Positions 1 to 12,540 of a stretch of 64,000 nucleotides of DNA are shown here, piece by piece (the first letter of the stretch is position 1; every line of letters starts with the position of its first letter). Position numbers and translations under genes: made by a program. Source of the DNA: Callaeas wilsoni (Eukaryota > Chordata > Aves > Passeriformes > Callaeidae); assembly GCA_013398955.1 (NCBI GenBank), contig VWPU01011449.1, positions 62,001 to 126,000 on the forward strand, in the 5' to 3' direction. Below the pieces are notes generated by a model. The model was not told the DNA's origin. It made no database searches and saw only the letters and a program-made list of their open reading frames with translations.

Positions 1-1544
1 TGTAACCATTTGTAGCCAAGCTTCCTACAGAAGAAAAGTTCTTTAAAAAAAGAGATTCTTCCTATTCAAATTTTCATTTAGTTTTGATACATTCAAAGCC
101 TGTCTACCACTTTCAGACAAAGCTGAGTGAATGGATGAGAAGCTGAAGATAAGCAGGAGCTAGGGGAGATAAAAGAGACCTAAAAATGGCCAAGCTGAGG
201 CTCAGACATTAGCACAAGTTTCTTAGTCTCCAGAGCATCCACAGCAGCACAAATTCTTAGAAATACAAAAGCTTCAGATGCTTCTGACTTCACTACTTAG
301 TGAAAAAAATCATTTAAAAATGAATCATCAAGCAATGGGACATCAGGCTGCCTTAATGAGTTTCAGTAACCATACTGCTACTTCCTTTTTCACACTTTTT
401 TTTCCTGTTTTGCTGCATTTCATTATATTTTTTCTCTTGATTTCCAATATCAGCTATTAGATAATTTATCTCCACCATTAAGTTATGTTTACGTGCCATT
501 AAATCCTTCCTACAACTATCCACTAACGAGACATTGATAATGAGACAGTGATAGTGTTTCATGGATGGATTAACCATTCCTCAGCTGAAATATCTCAATA
601 ATGAAGGAATTATTAGGAAAAAAAGAATGAAAGATCAAATATGACAAAACATTTGCTGAAGGAGGTCCTTCAGGGGCCAAAATAGATCATGTATATAAGG
701 CACCTTATGAACAAAGAGCAAAGAAGTGACTGCTGCAGCACAGCACAAAATCACACCATACAGGCTGGTTTAGTGCATGGTAGAATGTCTGAGATGTAAT
801 AAATTAGGGGGTTTCAGGTGCATGTTTCTCTTCAGTGATTTTACAAGGATTGTGTAACAAATAATCTCCAGATTTGACCTTTAGAATAGTGTCTTAGATC
901 AGGAAAATGCTTTTGTGAGAAACTGGAACAAGCAGAGTTACAACTGACATTGCCTGCCCTCTTGAATATTTCCTGTGTTTATATTAAAGGAAGAGAAATG
1001 TAGTAGCTGCAAGGAAGGCTTTGCTCTGTTTTTGCTTTGGCTTGCCTTTTTGGTGTTTTTTGTTGTTACTCCTCCTATCCCCCTCTTAATGTTAGGCAAG
1101 TTTCCTCAGATGGCTTTAATGTGTTACAAGATGTTTCCATCGGCTGCGTCATCTCACATTGTTGCACTCTTTATGTTCACTAAAGTGAGAACCTACAGCT
1201 GTTTCACAATGCAGAAGAAAGACACATAGCTGGCAGGCAGTGCACAGCTGTTTCCAGGAGGGATTGGCACTGCCTTCCACGCTGAATTAATGGATGGTTT
1301 GGTGAAGTATTACATACAAGCTAGTAATGGGGGATTTGGACAATGAATAGAGGAGGGAGTTTAGAAAATCTCTTGAAGGTGGTTGCAGAGGACTTTTTCA
1401 CACGCATGACTATTATTTCAGTAGGGAAAAAAAAGTTAAAAAACATTCACCAAGTTTTGATTCTGTGGTTAATAAACATCACTGCCCTACCTTAGAGTCC
1501 TGGCTTTCTCTGGCAGAATTCGGCTCTAGTTGCAAGATTCACTA
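1..1544. other. Unique AT-rich noncoding stretch, nothing assignable
   Basis: I see no repeat family, RNA gene or exon that I can name here. The open frames are at most 84 codons, carry no recognisable domain and change frame often, which fits chance in AT-rich DNA. Confidence 0.6.
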
Positions 1545-1721
1545 TGAGGCATTGGAACAGATTGTTCAGAGAACTGGTGATTGCTTCATCCCTAGAAGTG
1601 TTCAAGGCCGGGTTGGAAGGGGCTTTGAGCAACCTGGTCTAGTGGAAGGTGTCCCTGCCCATGTCAGGGCGTTGAGACCAGATGATCTTTAAGGTCCCTT
1701 TGAACCCAAACCATTCTGTGA
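1545..1721 (+). mobile_element. CR1 LINE, 5'-truncated 3' end
   Basis: This is a short 3' fragment of a CR1 non-LTR retrotransposon. It contains, in consensus order, the phrase for a gene-like tail seen in avian CR1: GGAACAG near the start, CCTAGAAGTGTTCAAGG, AACCTGGTCTAGTGGAAGG, then GATGATCTTTAAGGTCCC and CCATTCTGTG at the end. CR1 copies are normally truncated at the 5' end by incomplete reverse transcription and have no poly(A), which fits this copy. It holds no reverse-transcriptase coding sequence and cannot move. An open frame of 75 codons that crosses it is a by-product of the repeat. Confidence 0.92.
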
Positions 1722-2659
1722 GTTTTTGTTTCTATAATAAGCACTTCACCTTGCCTCGCTGTCCCATGTCAAACACTCCAATTTGTGTAAGTGCCTGCAT
1801 GGGTTTGTGAGTCTGTGTGTGTGTGAACTGCCACACATTATATTTTTCATCAAGATAAAGAGAAGTATTGGAACAAAAGTTATGTAGTGACAAAAAAAAA
1901 TAATGAGGAAGTGTCATGCTACATTGAAAGCATTACTAATTCTTTACTGTTGTAGCTTTAATTACTATCAGTTTCTTCAAGTACCATGATCTCTCTTCTA
2001 ATTTCTTTTTCTGAATGAAGGTCCAAGTAGTATATAAACAGTTAAAAACCCTTGAAGGAAACTGAGGCTATCCATGAGCTCAATGAATCTTCATGTTTCT
2101 TGCACTCTTGGGGAGTTTATATTTCCTACTAAAACCCCTACACATCAGACTCCTGTAGTTTCTGATTCATTGTTTATTTTCTTTGCATAGGATTTAAACC
2201 TCTGCAAAGACCCGTTTATCTCTTATGATCCATTTAACCCCAATAAGGAAAATTTTACCCTTAAAGCATGAGATATAAATAAAGCTATCTTTTTTCCTTA
2301 TTCAGATTTCACTTAGATCCATGGAAGTTACAGTATTAGGCTTGATCTTTCCAAATGCCAAATAGCTTTAGGTAGAGAGTCCAGGAAATTCAGCAAAAGG
2401 CATGGAATAGTCTTTTCTTCAATTTTAGAAAGTTTTCTAACCGTCTACCTTTAGGTTTTAATCTGGGAAGCTATGCAAAGCTAGGTGATTCTCTGCATGG
2501 CCAGTGGAAAACCAGGCTTCCTTTGGTCCTGCCTTGGGGCATTTATTTGAAGCTCCCAGTGTTTAGGATTAGTCCTAATGTTCAGGAAATGTTGAGCATC
2601 ATCAGGAAAGGCATTGTAAATAAAAAAGAAAGCATTATTTGGTGCAGTAAAAAGGCCTT
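1722..2659. other. Unique noncoding stretch
   Basis: Nothing assignable was seen between the CR1 tail and the older CR1. There is a short GT-rich run near 1815-1827 and no convincing open frame. Confidence 0.55.
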
Positions 2660-3240
2660 ATGTATCCACAGCTTGAAGTGCTGATCTGTTCTCCTCATCT
2701 CAAGAGGGATGTTGTGGAGCTTAAAAAAGCTTCAGAGTAACTTAATCACAATGATAAAGGGAATGGAGCAGCTGCCCTGGGAAAGGGAGGAGCTCTGGAC
2801 AGGAAAATCTGAGGAGGAATATGATAATGGTTAGTAAAGTCAAAAGGGAGAAGTTAAGGGGAATATACAACTCTTTGGACGATTCCTTGATATTTTAACC
2901 CAAAAATCACACTACGAGAAAGATGAGACACTGTCTAAAGCTTGCAGGAGACAAGTTTAAAAAAAAATCTGGATCCCCTCTTTATGCAATGAAAAGTGAA
3001 CCTCCAAAAGCTGATGTCAAGAGAAACTGGTATGAGAGGAGTCAAAAAAATTCATAGACTGCACATCCATTAAAATAAACTCGAAAAGGCAGGAACGTAA
3101 CCATTAATATCTCTAAAAACTCCTCATTCTGGATGCTGGGGGAATGGAAAAGAGTGGATTGACAGGATTCAATGATTTCTATAGGCATCTTCCGTTATTT
3201 TCCCTCCTAGGGACCAAATACAGGGCTAAATCATGCCTCT
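2660..3240 (+). mobile_element. Ancient, degraded CR1-type LINE copy
   Basis: I read this as an old CR1 copy of the kind shared among amniotes (turtle and crocodile CR1-like), not the younger avian subfamilies elsewhere in the window. Short phrases occur in consensus order: CATCTCAAGAGGGATGTTGTGG at the start of the match, a stretch like GAGGAATATGATAATGGT near 2812-2830, GCAGGAGACAAGTTTAAA near 2944-2961, GCTGGGGGAATGGAAAAGAG near 3136-3155, and CAGGGCTAAATCATGCCT at the end. Mutations and small indels are dense, as expected for an old insertion. Boundaries are uncertain by tens of bases. The alternative is chance similarity, but the order of five separate phrases makes that unlikely. Confidence 0.6.
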
Positions 3241-4304
3241 CATCAAGGTACTTCTTATGTTTCTTTAAACACTGAAATTGAAATTATTTCAGAAATTAAA
3301 GTATGCTTATTAATGGCCTGTCAAGTGAATAAAATAAAGTTTTGACAGCAGTTTTCCTTCTTACCTTTCCTCTAAAGAGTTCTGAAGCAATGTGTAAGAG
3401 AAATGAAATCTTAGATTTAAATTTCTGATTGGATCCCAGTGATTTTGCATGAGGAGTCAAAAGGCCATGTGAAAACCATGTTACAGTAAGTATCCTGTTA
3501 GGGCATTGCTGTGGATTTATTTCACAGCATTGACAGTTAACGCTGTTTTATGATATAATGCATTTTAGATATCTACCTTAATATACACTGAATCACAGCC
3601 TGAAAGTGCCTATTTGTCTCCACCGAGAATAAGATGTGGATTACTAGCTCTGACATAGATGTTCACACTGGAGATTTCTGCAGTGAAATGAGATGAATCA
3701 CGACAATTCAATTTAAAGAGATTCTTATTTAGCTGGATAGACTGTCACTCCTTGCTCTGGAAAATACGTTTCATTTATTTTGTTAAAAGACAAATACACA
3801 AACATAGAGGAAAAAAAAATCATATTGTGTCAAGCCAAATTCCCATCAAGTCCAGAATTCATCTCCAAAAAAAATCCATTCTCAGAAGACAATAGTGTAA
3901 CAGCCTCCATTTCCAATAGCCTGTGTCCTAAATGCCTCGAGAACCTTATGAATCAGAAGTATTGTGCATGTTCTCTTATGCTCTTAGCCCTGGACAGTTT
4001 TTATCTATGCATTAGACCACAGAAACACCCACCCTTTGCCATCCCTGTACAGCCAATGCAACACATGTAATATAAGAAATCAGTCTGCACTGTATCCCTG
4101 TGTATGGTTTGATACCGCTTGAACCGTCTGCCCTGGTCAGAACACAAATTATGGTCTTTAAGGCAGAGAAAGAATTTATTAGGCGTTCATGTAACTTCAT
4201 TAATGGTTTCTGCTTTATTTTTTCTGTTCTAAGAGGCTTAGTGAAGTAGATAGCATAGAAAATCCAACTTTCTGACTTTCTTTATATCATCGTTTAACCT
4301 CAAT
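3241..4304. other. Unique noncoding stretch
   Basis: I see nothing assignable here. A 96-codon open frame at 3780-4070 has no recognisable domain, no transcript signals around it, and is probably chance. Confidence 0.5.
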
Positions 4305-4835
4305 TGACAGGTAACCCCCATCCAGCTCCTCACTCATTCCCCCAGGGGGATGGAGAAGAGAACTGAAAGGGTAAAAGTGAGAAAAATCATAGGCTGAGAT
4401 AAAGGCAGTTTATTAGATAAAGCAAAGGAAAACAAGGAATTAATTAGTCACTTCTATTGGACAGGCAGGTTTCAGCTGTGCCCAGGTCTGGAGGTTTCCG
4501 TCATGTGTAATGGTGACGTGGGGAGACAAACATCATCACTGCGAATGTACCCACCTGACTTCCTCTCCCCCGGCTTTACCTGCTGAGCACGACACCCTGT
4601 GCTCTGGGATATCCCCTGGCTCAGTCAGGGTCAGCTTTCCTGGCTGTGTCCCCTCCCAGCCCCTTGTGCCGGGCTGGGTGAGGAGCAGTAAAGGCCTTGG
4701 CTCTGTGTGAGCACTGCTCAGCAATGGCAAAACTATCCCTGTATTATTAAAACTCTTTCCAGCAGAAATTCCAAACACAGGCCTGTTCGGTCTACTATGT
4801 AGAACATTAATTCTACTCCAGCCAAAACCAGCACA
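4305..4835 (-). mobile_element. Probable solo LTR of an avian endogenous retrovirus
   Basis: Read on the minus strand, the block of about 531 bp begins TGTGCTGGTTTTGGCTGG and ends in CA, the usual TG...CA ends of a retroviral LTR. It follows the order of a widespread avian LTR: the opening phrase, a GC-richer U3, a poly(A) signal (AATAAA on the minus strand, plus-strand 4409-4414) followed by CTGCCTTTATCTCAGCC, then a run of C and G (CCATCCCCCTGGGGG) before the 3' end. No gag, pol or env sequence and no second LTR lies next to it, so a solo LTR left by recombination is the simplest reading. Flanks TCAAT (4300-4304) and TCAAA (4837-4841) could be a decayed 5-bp target duplication if the 3' boundary is one base further out. 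Family (ERVL or ERVK type) is not settled. The GC content is clearly higher than its surroundings. Confidence 0.75.
4409..4414 (-). promoter_or_regulatory. Poly(A) signal within the solo LTR
   Basis: AATAAA on the minus strand lies in the expected R-region position of the LTR, followed by a T-rich and CTGCC segment. It may still end antisense transcripts; that part is inference. Confidence 0.5.
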
Positions 4836-6309
4836 ATCAAATATGTTTATTTTTTGTAGTGATCTGAAAACGGAAAGAAAATTTGATCATTGAAAAACCC
4901 TAATGCAAGTTAAAAATTTATAGGTTTTAGCTGTCTACACTTAATCTTTTTCTTGGTGAGTAGACAAATATCAGTTTAATTTATAAAATTACTGTGAAGT
5001 TGTTTCTATGTACATGTTCTCAAGTCCAAATTAGGTAATATTCATCTAGCAATTACCTTTGATAAATTCTCTGATTTCACTAATAGGAAATTGAAATGAA
5101 TTAAGCTGTTTTCACACCCCATGGCTGCACAAATTTATGTGTACATGATCTTGATATTTATAAATGAGCTGTGCATTTTTTGCCTTTGTTTTGTTGATGC
5201 TGCAGACCACTCACTCATACAACAGAATTAGTATTTGAATGAGGGTCTTCAAGGAAACAGCAGCTGACCAACATAAGTAAGGATTTCGCAGAAGGTCTAT
5301 AGTAATGTATTTTTAAAGAATCCAAAGCAAATCTAGGTGTGTTTTTGTGTTTTATTTTCTAGTGTATTTAAAAGTCTTGAGCAACATAGAATGCATCACT
5401 ATAACATTATCACAACTAGTACAGAATCAATTTTATCAATTTTTTGTTTCTTTTGTGAAGCCTCTATAAGGAAGAAAGTATTTCATGCTGTTCATACCTT
5501 TTCTGGATTAGTGAACTACAAATTATAAAGTTTATAGAAGTCAAAGGCCTTTATCTTTTCTCACTATCATTCCACTGAACAAAATAGAAAGATGTTAATT
5601 TGTAAAAACCAGAAATATAGAAGAAAAAAATGGGCTAAACACACTTCCAGTCTTCTTGCTTTTCTTGGAACAAAAAAGCCATTAAATAAACTGATTTAAT
5701 TGGTTTGGGTCAGAACTGAAAAGCATGGCAGAAAACTCCTCACAAAATAAAACGAAAATTTTTAGAAAAAAGGTTCAGGTCTGAAAGATTAAGTAGGCAA
5801 AGTAGTAGCTTTTTGGTTTGCTTTTCCCATCCCAAGAGAGCGCTCCTTTATAAATTATCTCTTTATTATTATGTATAAGAGAAGATTATGAATAGGAACA
5901 CCTGTTGTACTCTGTCTAAACACAGCAGTTCTGTTTCTGTTCTGCTCTTATTACTTTGAAGCTACTTAGTTATCCCTTGCTGGCCTCAAAAAGGCTGAAT
6001 TAGGCCAACTTTGTGAAGATCTATGTTCTTTAATAAGAATTACTCAAAAAAACCCAGATACTAATTGATCCCAATGTATATATGTGTTAATCCACATTTA
6101 AATGATCATGATCTGTCCATAATCATTCAGGAGAAGAAGTAATTGGGGTCCTCAAAGCTTTACTTTGGATCAGTAAAACCGCCTCTGATTATAGAAAAGT
6201 TAGGAAAAAAGGAGAGGGAAATGCAGAGAACCAGAAGGACACAGTGTCCTTCTTGCTACCTGAGTTTAGGTGAACATACACAGGACAACAAACTCTTCCA
6301 TTTATAGAA
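4836..6309. other. Unique AT-rich noncoding stretch
   Basis: No repeat family or exon was recognised. Open frames are 63 codons or less. Confidence 0.55.
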
Positions 6310-6528
6310 GGCTGATGAAAAATTTCTTCACTCAAAGGTTTGTCAAGCATTGGGCCAGGCTCTCCAGGGAAGTGGTAGAGTTACTGTCCATGGAGGTATT
6401 TAAAAGTGGCATGCTAGGGATGTTTTAGGATTTAGTGGTAGACTTGACAGTGCCGGATTAACATTTGGGCTTGATGATCTTAAGGGTCTTTTCCAACATA
6501 AATGATTACATTTTTCCATGATTCTATT
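6310..6528 (+). mobile_element. CR1 LINE 3' fragment
   Basis: The fragment starts in a phrase like AAATTTCTTCACTCAAAGG, passes GGTCAAGCATTGGG-type sequence, a segment matching 'GTGGTAGAGTTACTGTCC', then GATTTAGTGGTAGACTTG and CTTGATGATCTTAAGGGTC, and ends with ATGATTCTATT. It belongs to a different CR1 subfamily from the copy at 1545: here the tail has the 'TTAGTGGT.GACTTGGCAGTG' phrase, as in the copy at 28924. It is noncoding and 5'-truncated. Confidence 0.9.
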
Positions 6529-8723
6529 TTAGATATTAAAAAGAAAAAGTTACTTTAAAGTGAGTACGTACTTGTCAGAAAGCCATTTTAGAAGTTATGA
6601 GGTGAATAGATAAATAATGAGATGAAAAAGGATCCGCAGCTGCTAAAAGTGTTCTACCATCTAAGTCTATTATTTATCAATAGAAAAATATAAACTTGCA
6701 CTAAAATCTCATGTAGTTCTTTTAGCAGGTTACATATGGTAGGTAGAGCTGTTATTGTTTCAATACAATATTTGCTAAATGTAAGTTTTAATATCCACTA
6801 ATAGAAATTGTCTACTTGTAGTTCAAGGGTGAAGAGTAGACTCCACTCATCCGGAGAAGTGATGCATTTTTATTGTCTTAAGTTTTGGGGACCTCATTTA
6901 TGATCCTGCATTTCATCATCTCTTTTTCAAAGGGAAAATTCCTTACAGTTTCTGTTCATGCAAGATATTCCGTTCCTCTGATCCTCCATTTCATTATTTT
7001 CAGTGCTCTTCTATTTCTTATATTTTTGTTGTGATAATATGACAAGTACTTGTGTCATTAAAATTCATAGAAGGAAACATCCAATGAAATAGAGACAACC
7101 ATTTTTTCTCTTTCCTGAGTATTAATGGCTAATTTATATGTGTCCATTATATGGATATTGTTATAAGGATCTTTTTTATACTGTGTGTTGATAATTTTGC
7201 ATTTTTCAGCCAAAAAAAAAAAGAAGGTTAAAACCCCATGAAAATCTGAAATTTACAAAAGAGCATGATATGCTTCACAAAAATTTGGGACCAATTCATA
7301 AGACCTGAAGAATGAAGCAGTAAGCAACTATTCATGAGGTATAAAATCTGCTAGTGCAAGGTATAGGCAAAAATTAAATTTTGTTTGGAATACAGTGTTC
7401 AGTGTCTATTGAGGAAAAAGAAAAAAAGAAATCTATGTGTACTAAATGTTTTATATTGTTAATAACAAGGTCATTAGGTCAGAATTATTTGAAAAATACT
7501 TTTGTTTTCTACTTGAAAATAGAAAATAGGATAAAATGTTACAACACAATATAATGCTTTCCATTCTGTTAGTAACAAAGGAGGAAGACAAACTCTCATT
7601 AGTTGCACATATTTGTTACCAGCAAGCTTGGATAATAACTTAAATCTGAATCTCATACAAAGGAACATTTTTAATTATTGCCCTGAGACATAAATAAGCT
7701 CCTAATGACATTTTGAATATACTTAGGAGCGCAAGTCCTTCTCATTTTATAGGAGATAGGTGTTTATGTACTTATAAAAAAAACCCAAACAACTCTTATG
7801 AGCATCTACCTGCATCTATTCACAACTAAATACTTTATAATTCTAATTAGAAATCTTTTGCAACTAATAATTACAACATTAACTCATCCCTTCTGGTGGC
7901 TAAATTGAACACCTGCCTTTAATTATGATGACTCGGAGAAGAGAAGCAGTCTGAAGATTATTGGATTGTAGAATTGGAAATGCAGTGTTACAAGAGTATA
8001 TTTTGTTTAAATAAAACCATCTTATCAGACAAGTGCCCAATTATAATTTGTAACAGAAAATATTTAGTTTTACTTTTATTTGCTTTCAGAAAACATTAAT
8101 TTCAGTGCATGTAATGGAGAAAAGCAATGATCTTGAAAGCAGAAACCTCAGTTATGGATGATTTAGAAGCTTTCAGACAATCAAAATTGCTTATCTTCTG
8201 ATTGAAATGATTTTCTTTTCCTAATTATGCTTGCGGACCCTGGGCAGATGCTCAACAACATCAGCTTCTATTAATCTGGGAGCACAGCATCTTAGTAAGA
8301 AGTGGAGTTACAGAATAGAATCTGATTATTACAAAACAAAGCAACTGACCAATCCCAGGCACTGCTGTGTAAATCTGAGTAAAAAAGTACATTAATCATT
8401 TGGCCAACGGAGCTGTCATTATAATCTATCCTACAAAATTTAAATTATACTCGAATTTTTTGACAACATGACTGAAGAGTCTAATCTAAAAATCACCTGC
8501 TCTTTATATATGGGTGCTGTGGGCTGGATAGAAATATCAAAGCAGGGTAAATATGTTCGTTGTATCACTGTATGCATTACTGACGATTCTCATAAGCTGG
8601 CAGAATTATAGGCTACATCTATAATATATGTAAAAGGAAACTAGGGCTCAAACTTGGCATTGGGAAACAATCATGTGCATGGTTTTATTGTTAATACAGA
8701 CCTTCTCCCATGCCCGTAAAGCA
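6529..8723. other. Unique noncoding stretch; possible conserved block near 8220-8470
   Basis: No repeat or gene was recognised. The part at 8220-8470 is less simple in composition and contains several TAAT cores (for example ATTAATC and TTAATCATTTGG), which I flag separately as a candidate conserved noncoding element. Confidence 0.45.
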
Positions 8724-8785
8724 ACAGATTGGAAGGGACCTCTGAGATTTTCCAGTCCAACTTCTCATTAGAAGAAGTGCCAATG
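8724..8785 (-). mobile_element. CR1 LINE, short 3' remnant
   Basis: On the plus strand it reads GATTGGAAGGGACCTCTGAG followed by CCAGTCCAACTTCT, the reverse complement of the CR1 3' end. The flanking octamer repeat is lost on the left, and the match fades into unique sequence on the right. Only about 60 bp are clear. Confidence 0.75.
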
Positions 8786-11238
8786 TGTATGTTAAATCAC
8801 TTCACTCATCTTTTCTGAGTTCCAGTTTCTATGTTCAGGCACCCTCATTATGATTTTCCCCTTTCTCCTTATATTTAACCGGAATTACCTTTTTTTTTCA
8901 GCTTGTTTTCACAGCCTCTTTACTGTGTGACTCCCAGAGGAGTCTTGCTCCTTCCTCTCTACAGCACTTTGTTAAGACAAAAATCTCCTTCTTCTCATTT
9001 CCCACTCTCAGTTGAATAAATAAGCTCCCTCAGCATCTCCCTGTTTGCCCTGGCCTATTGGGTTGCATTTACTGGTGTAAGCTGTTGCTTGCTAGGATGG
9101 ATTCTCTAGCCATCACTGTCTCCACTGTGACTAACATCCAAGAATCCTTCACATTAGCAATTTTGCCATTCAGATAAGGACAACCCCTGATTATTGTGAA
9201 ATTCTAGTGGAACATCTGAAAAACGGCAAAAAATATTTATGTTCCTTCTAGGCTTTTTAATTAATCTGAATTTCACTCCAGACTGGATATTTAAGCTTTG
9301 GAATAACATGGATTAAAAAGCTGTGGAAATATACCTTACAGTGCTCAGTTTTGTTTCTGTGCCAACTGTCTCCTAATTTTGCCATACTTGGCTGGCTGTT
9401 CAGCCATGGAGCTCTTGGTTTATTGTTCAATGCTTTGATTTCTGTTACTACGAAGCCTCTATTCTCTCCACTTGTGTTTTCCTCTTCTAGAAAGTTTGGA
9501 ATACTGGATCAAAGGTTAAAAACTCAATATAAGAAATAACTTGCAGGGGTTTTACATGTTTCAATAATTTGCTGCTATCATGAAAATGAGGCATTATCTA
9601 TAAAAATATATTAAAAAGAGCAGCAAAGGCAGAAGAATATTGGAACCAAGAATTAAACCATTATAATTCATCCATTGATGCTATTTCAATAAATCAGCTG
9701 ATCTACACAATAAACATGGAATATAAAATGGACGTTTTATCCATCACTTCAAATTTCTAGGGCTAGCTGATCATAACCTGAATGCAGATTGGAATTTAAG
9801 ACTTGTTGTCTTAAATAATGACAACAAAGTGCTGGATATTGATATCTTAAAGTATGGAAGATCCAAAATCAGGGCAATGAGCACAACTCAGAGACACTTA
9901 TAGAAAATAAGTTGGTTCATATTTTTTTTCTTTAGCTTAATGTGAATATGCCTAAATGCTAGCCCTGTGCAGATGAGCCTTATCACTAGAGAATCGTTGG
10001 ATGATGAGTGATTGAAGAGACACTTTTAATTAGTTATGCCCCATGAGAGGGAGGATGACTGTTCTCAAAACCAAGAAATTCTAGCTGTTGGTAGGAAGGG
10101 GTTATTTGTAAAAGGTACGTGTTAGACAGCTGTTAATACCAAATTTTACTTCTGAGCTGCATACTCTATATATTGACAAAATAGTTAATTATTTAGCCCA
10201 TTCTCTTTATGCAATTTCATATTAAGTGATGACCCAGAGAGCTGCCCCCTGAGCCTAAGAAATAAACAACCAAAAGTACTCAAAAAACAGGTTTAGCAGG
10301 ATGTGGCAGGAGAGCTGTTTGTGATGTTAGACCTCACTCTTCTGAAAAGTCAAATTTGCTGGGGCAAATTTCCATGGCTCTGTTTGGTTTGTGCTGTACC
10401 TTCACCAGGAACATCACCCCCTTGCACAAAATCACTTTTGAGCCATCAGGAAATAGCAGTTAGAGAAATGGAAGGAAAGTAAGAAATTTATGTGAAACTC
10501 CTTGACCTATAAAAAGTCATGGGCATTTCCATAATAACAGCAGAGTAATCATCTTGGGAAGTTTCAGTAGAGAGCCACAAGGAAATGATGGAAAATTGAT
10601 ACATATTGAATATCACTAGGTATAAAATATTGCTCTTCCTTCAAAACAAAGGCACAGAGCACTATGAAAGAAATTCCAATTATTACATCTAATTACAAGC
10701 AAGCCTAAATCATCATGAGTTTTAATTTCTAAATCCAAACTCTAATAAAAAGAATAATTAACATCTACACAGAATATTCTGGTTCACACTACCTGCAATA
10801 TTACATTGATTTCCAAGGTGTTATAGAGCTTGAAAGAATTTAATGCTCAATAAAAAGCTTAGAGAGAAGAAACTGAAAATATGAGAGGGCTAAAAATATT
10901 TATTTGTGAAATGTCCCATTTATGTGTAGCTTTATCCAGAGCTTTTCGTCTAATATATCTTCCCAATGATATTAAGGCCTTGAATCAGCAGTGCACTTAA
11001 AAGCAATTTTAAAATTTTCTTGCATCTTAGGGATGGATTTTAGCTTGTATTTCTGTATTTTCTTGAATTAAAAGAAAGTTATGGGAATATTTAAAAATGT
11101 ACAAAGTTACAAATTGGTCAGCGTGTCATGGAGATACCATGGAGAAAATATTAAGATGTCTGTCAAATAAAATTTATGAAAGAAGGTAAACATACTGAAT
11201 ATAGAGAAAAAAAATAAAACCACCACCTTGCAAAAGCC
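8786..11238. other. Unique noncoding stretch
   Basis: No exon, RNA gene or named repeat was seen. The sequence is AT-rich with frequent stop codons in all frames. Confidence 0.5.
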
Positions 11239-11264
11239 AAAAAAAAAAAAAAAAAAAAAAAAAN
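11239..11264 (+). repeat. Poly(A) tract of 25 A followed by one N
   Basis: An uninterrupted A run is followed at 11264 by a single ambiguous base. An AATAAA lies about 20 bases upstream (11213-11218). That spacing resembles a processed transcript end, but I could not identify a parent gene or flanking target duplications. The N probably marks uncertain homopolymer length. Confidence 0.9.
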
Positions 11265-12540
11265 GAAGACTGATAATCTTTAAAGCAGGATATTAAATAC
11301 CTGGAAAAACATTTTATTCTATCTAGAAAAGTAATGATTGAATACTAAACCTTTTCTTTCCTTCAGATGCAATGATATATAATTAGATGTAGTTATATAC
11401 ATTTTATTATAGATACCTAATTTATACATATTAATATTAATTAAAGACAAGCTGCTATGCTCTGGAATTCACTCTGAAGACTGAACATTAATGGAAGATT
11501 GAATGGGCACAGATCTGTGAGGTTACAATGTGGCCCCTTGTAAAGATTCACCTTTCCATAAAGGTGAATTTTGGACACTGAAACTGAATATTGAGTCAAC
11601 CTAATCTGAATCTTCCTAACTTGATGCAGCTCCATCTCAGAAATAAATGCTTATAGCTGCTAGCTAGTGGATTTTGTGCCCTTACTACTCTGAGAAGATC
11701 ATCCCCCACTTAACTGCTAAAATTACTGGTATTCTCTTAATTTCCATATACCTTTAGGGTCAGAATTACTGACAGCTGTGCACCACTCAGAGATGCCTTG
11801 GGGCTTGCTGAAAGGCACCAGAAGTTAATCTACATCCAGCTTACTCAAAAATTCTTTTTCCATAGTTGTTTATGCCTCCCTTCTCTGTCTAGCATGTCTT
11901 AGATACTCCTTGTTTGAATGCAGTGAGCAAGCAGGTTTTGTGGCAGGATTTTTGGAGGGAGATTGTAGTGGGCTCTGTGAGCCTGAGTACAAAGGACTGG
12001 TGTAGTGTGAAATGAGGGTTGTAAGTGATTAACACAATGGAAAAGTTCTGCCCTATAACTCTTCAATGACCTTCAGCTCTGATATGTAAATGTGTGACAA
12101 AGCAGATCAAGGAGAATTTGTACAGGAAAGATGGAAATTCTCTTTCACATGGAAAATATAAATTATTCGAGCATTGCTTGCATCTATATTTACCCCTCAG
12201 TTATCTGAACCTTTTGTCCAGAGAGGTTTCATTTTCTGCTTCTTTTGAAGACATTTCTCATTCTTTCTGAGGTAATAGAGAGATGCTGTACCCTGTTTCC
12301 AGAAAGCCATGTCAATTTATTTTTCTGAATTCTCTGTAATTTTTCACTGGAGTTTAATTATGGTTTTACTGCAGAAAAACCTCTGATTTCAGATGATTTA
12401 AGGAGGAAAACCCTATCCTTGCTTCACTTTTACACCTGAGTGCTCATGCTGACATCATTTAACATGCTTTAAAGATGATGAAGAGAACACTAGGATTCTC
12501 CTTGACTTCTTTTATGAATATGGTGTAGATGCGCACTACT
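11265..12540. other. Unique noncoding stretch
   Basis: Nothing assignable was seen. Confidence 0.5.
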
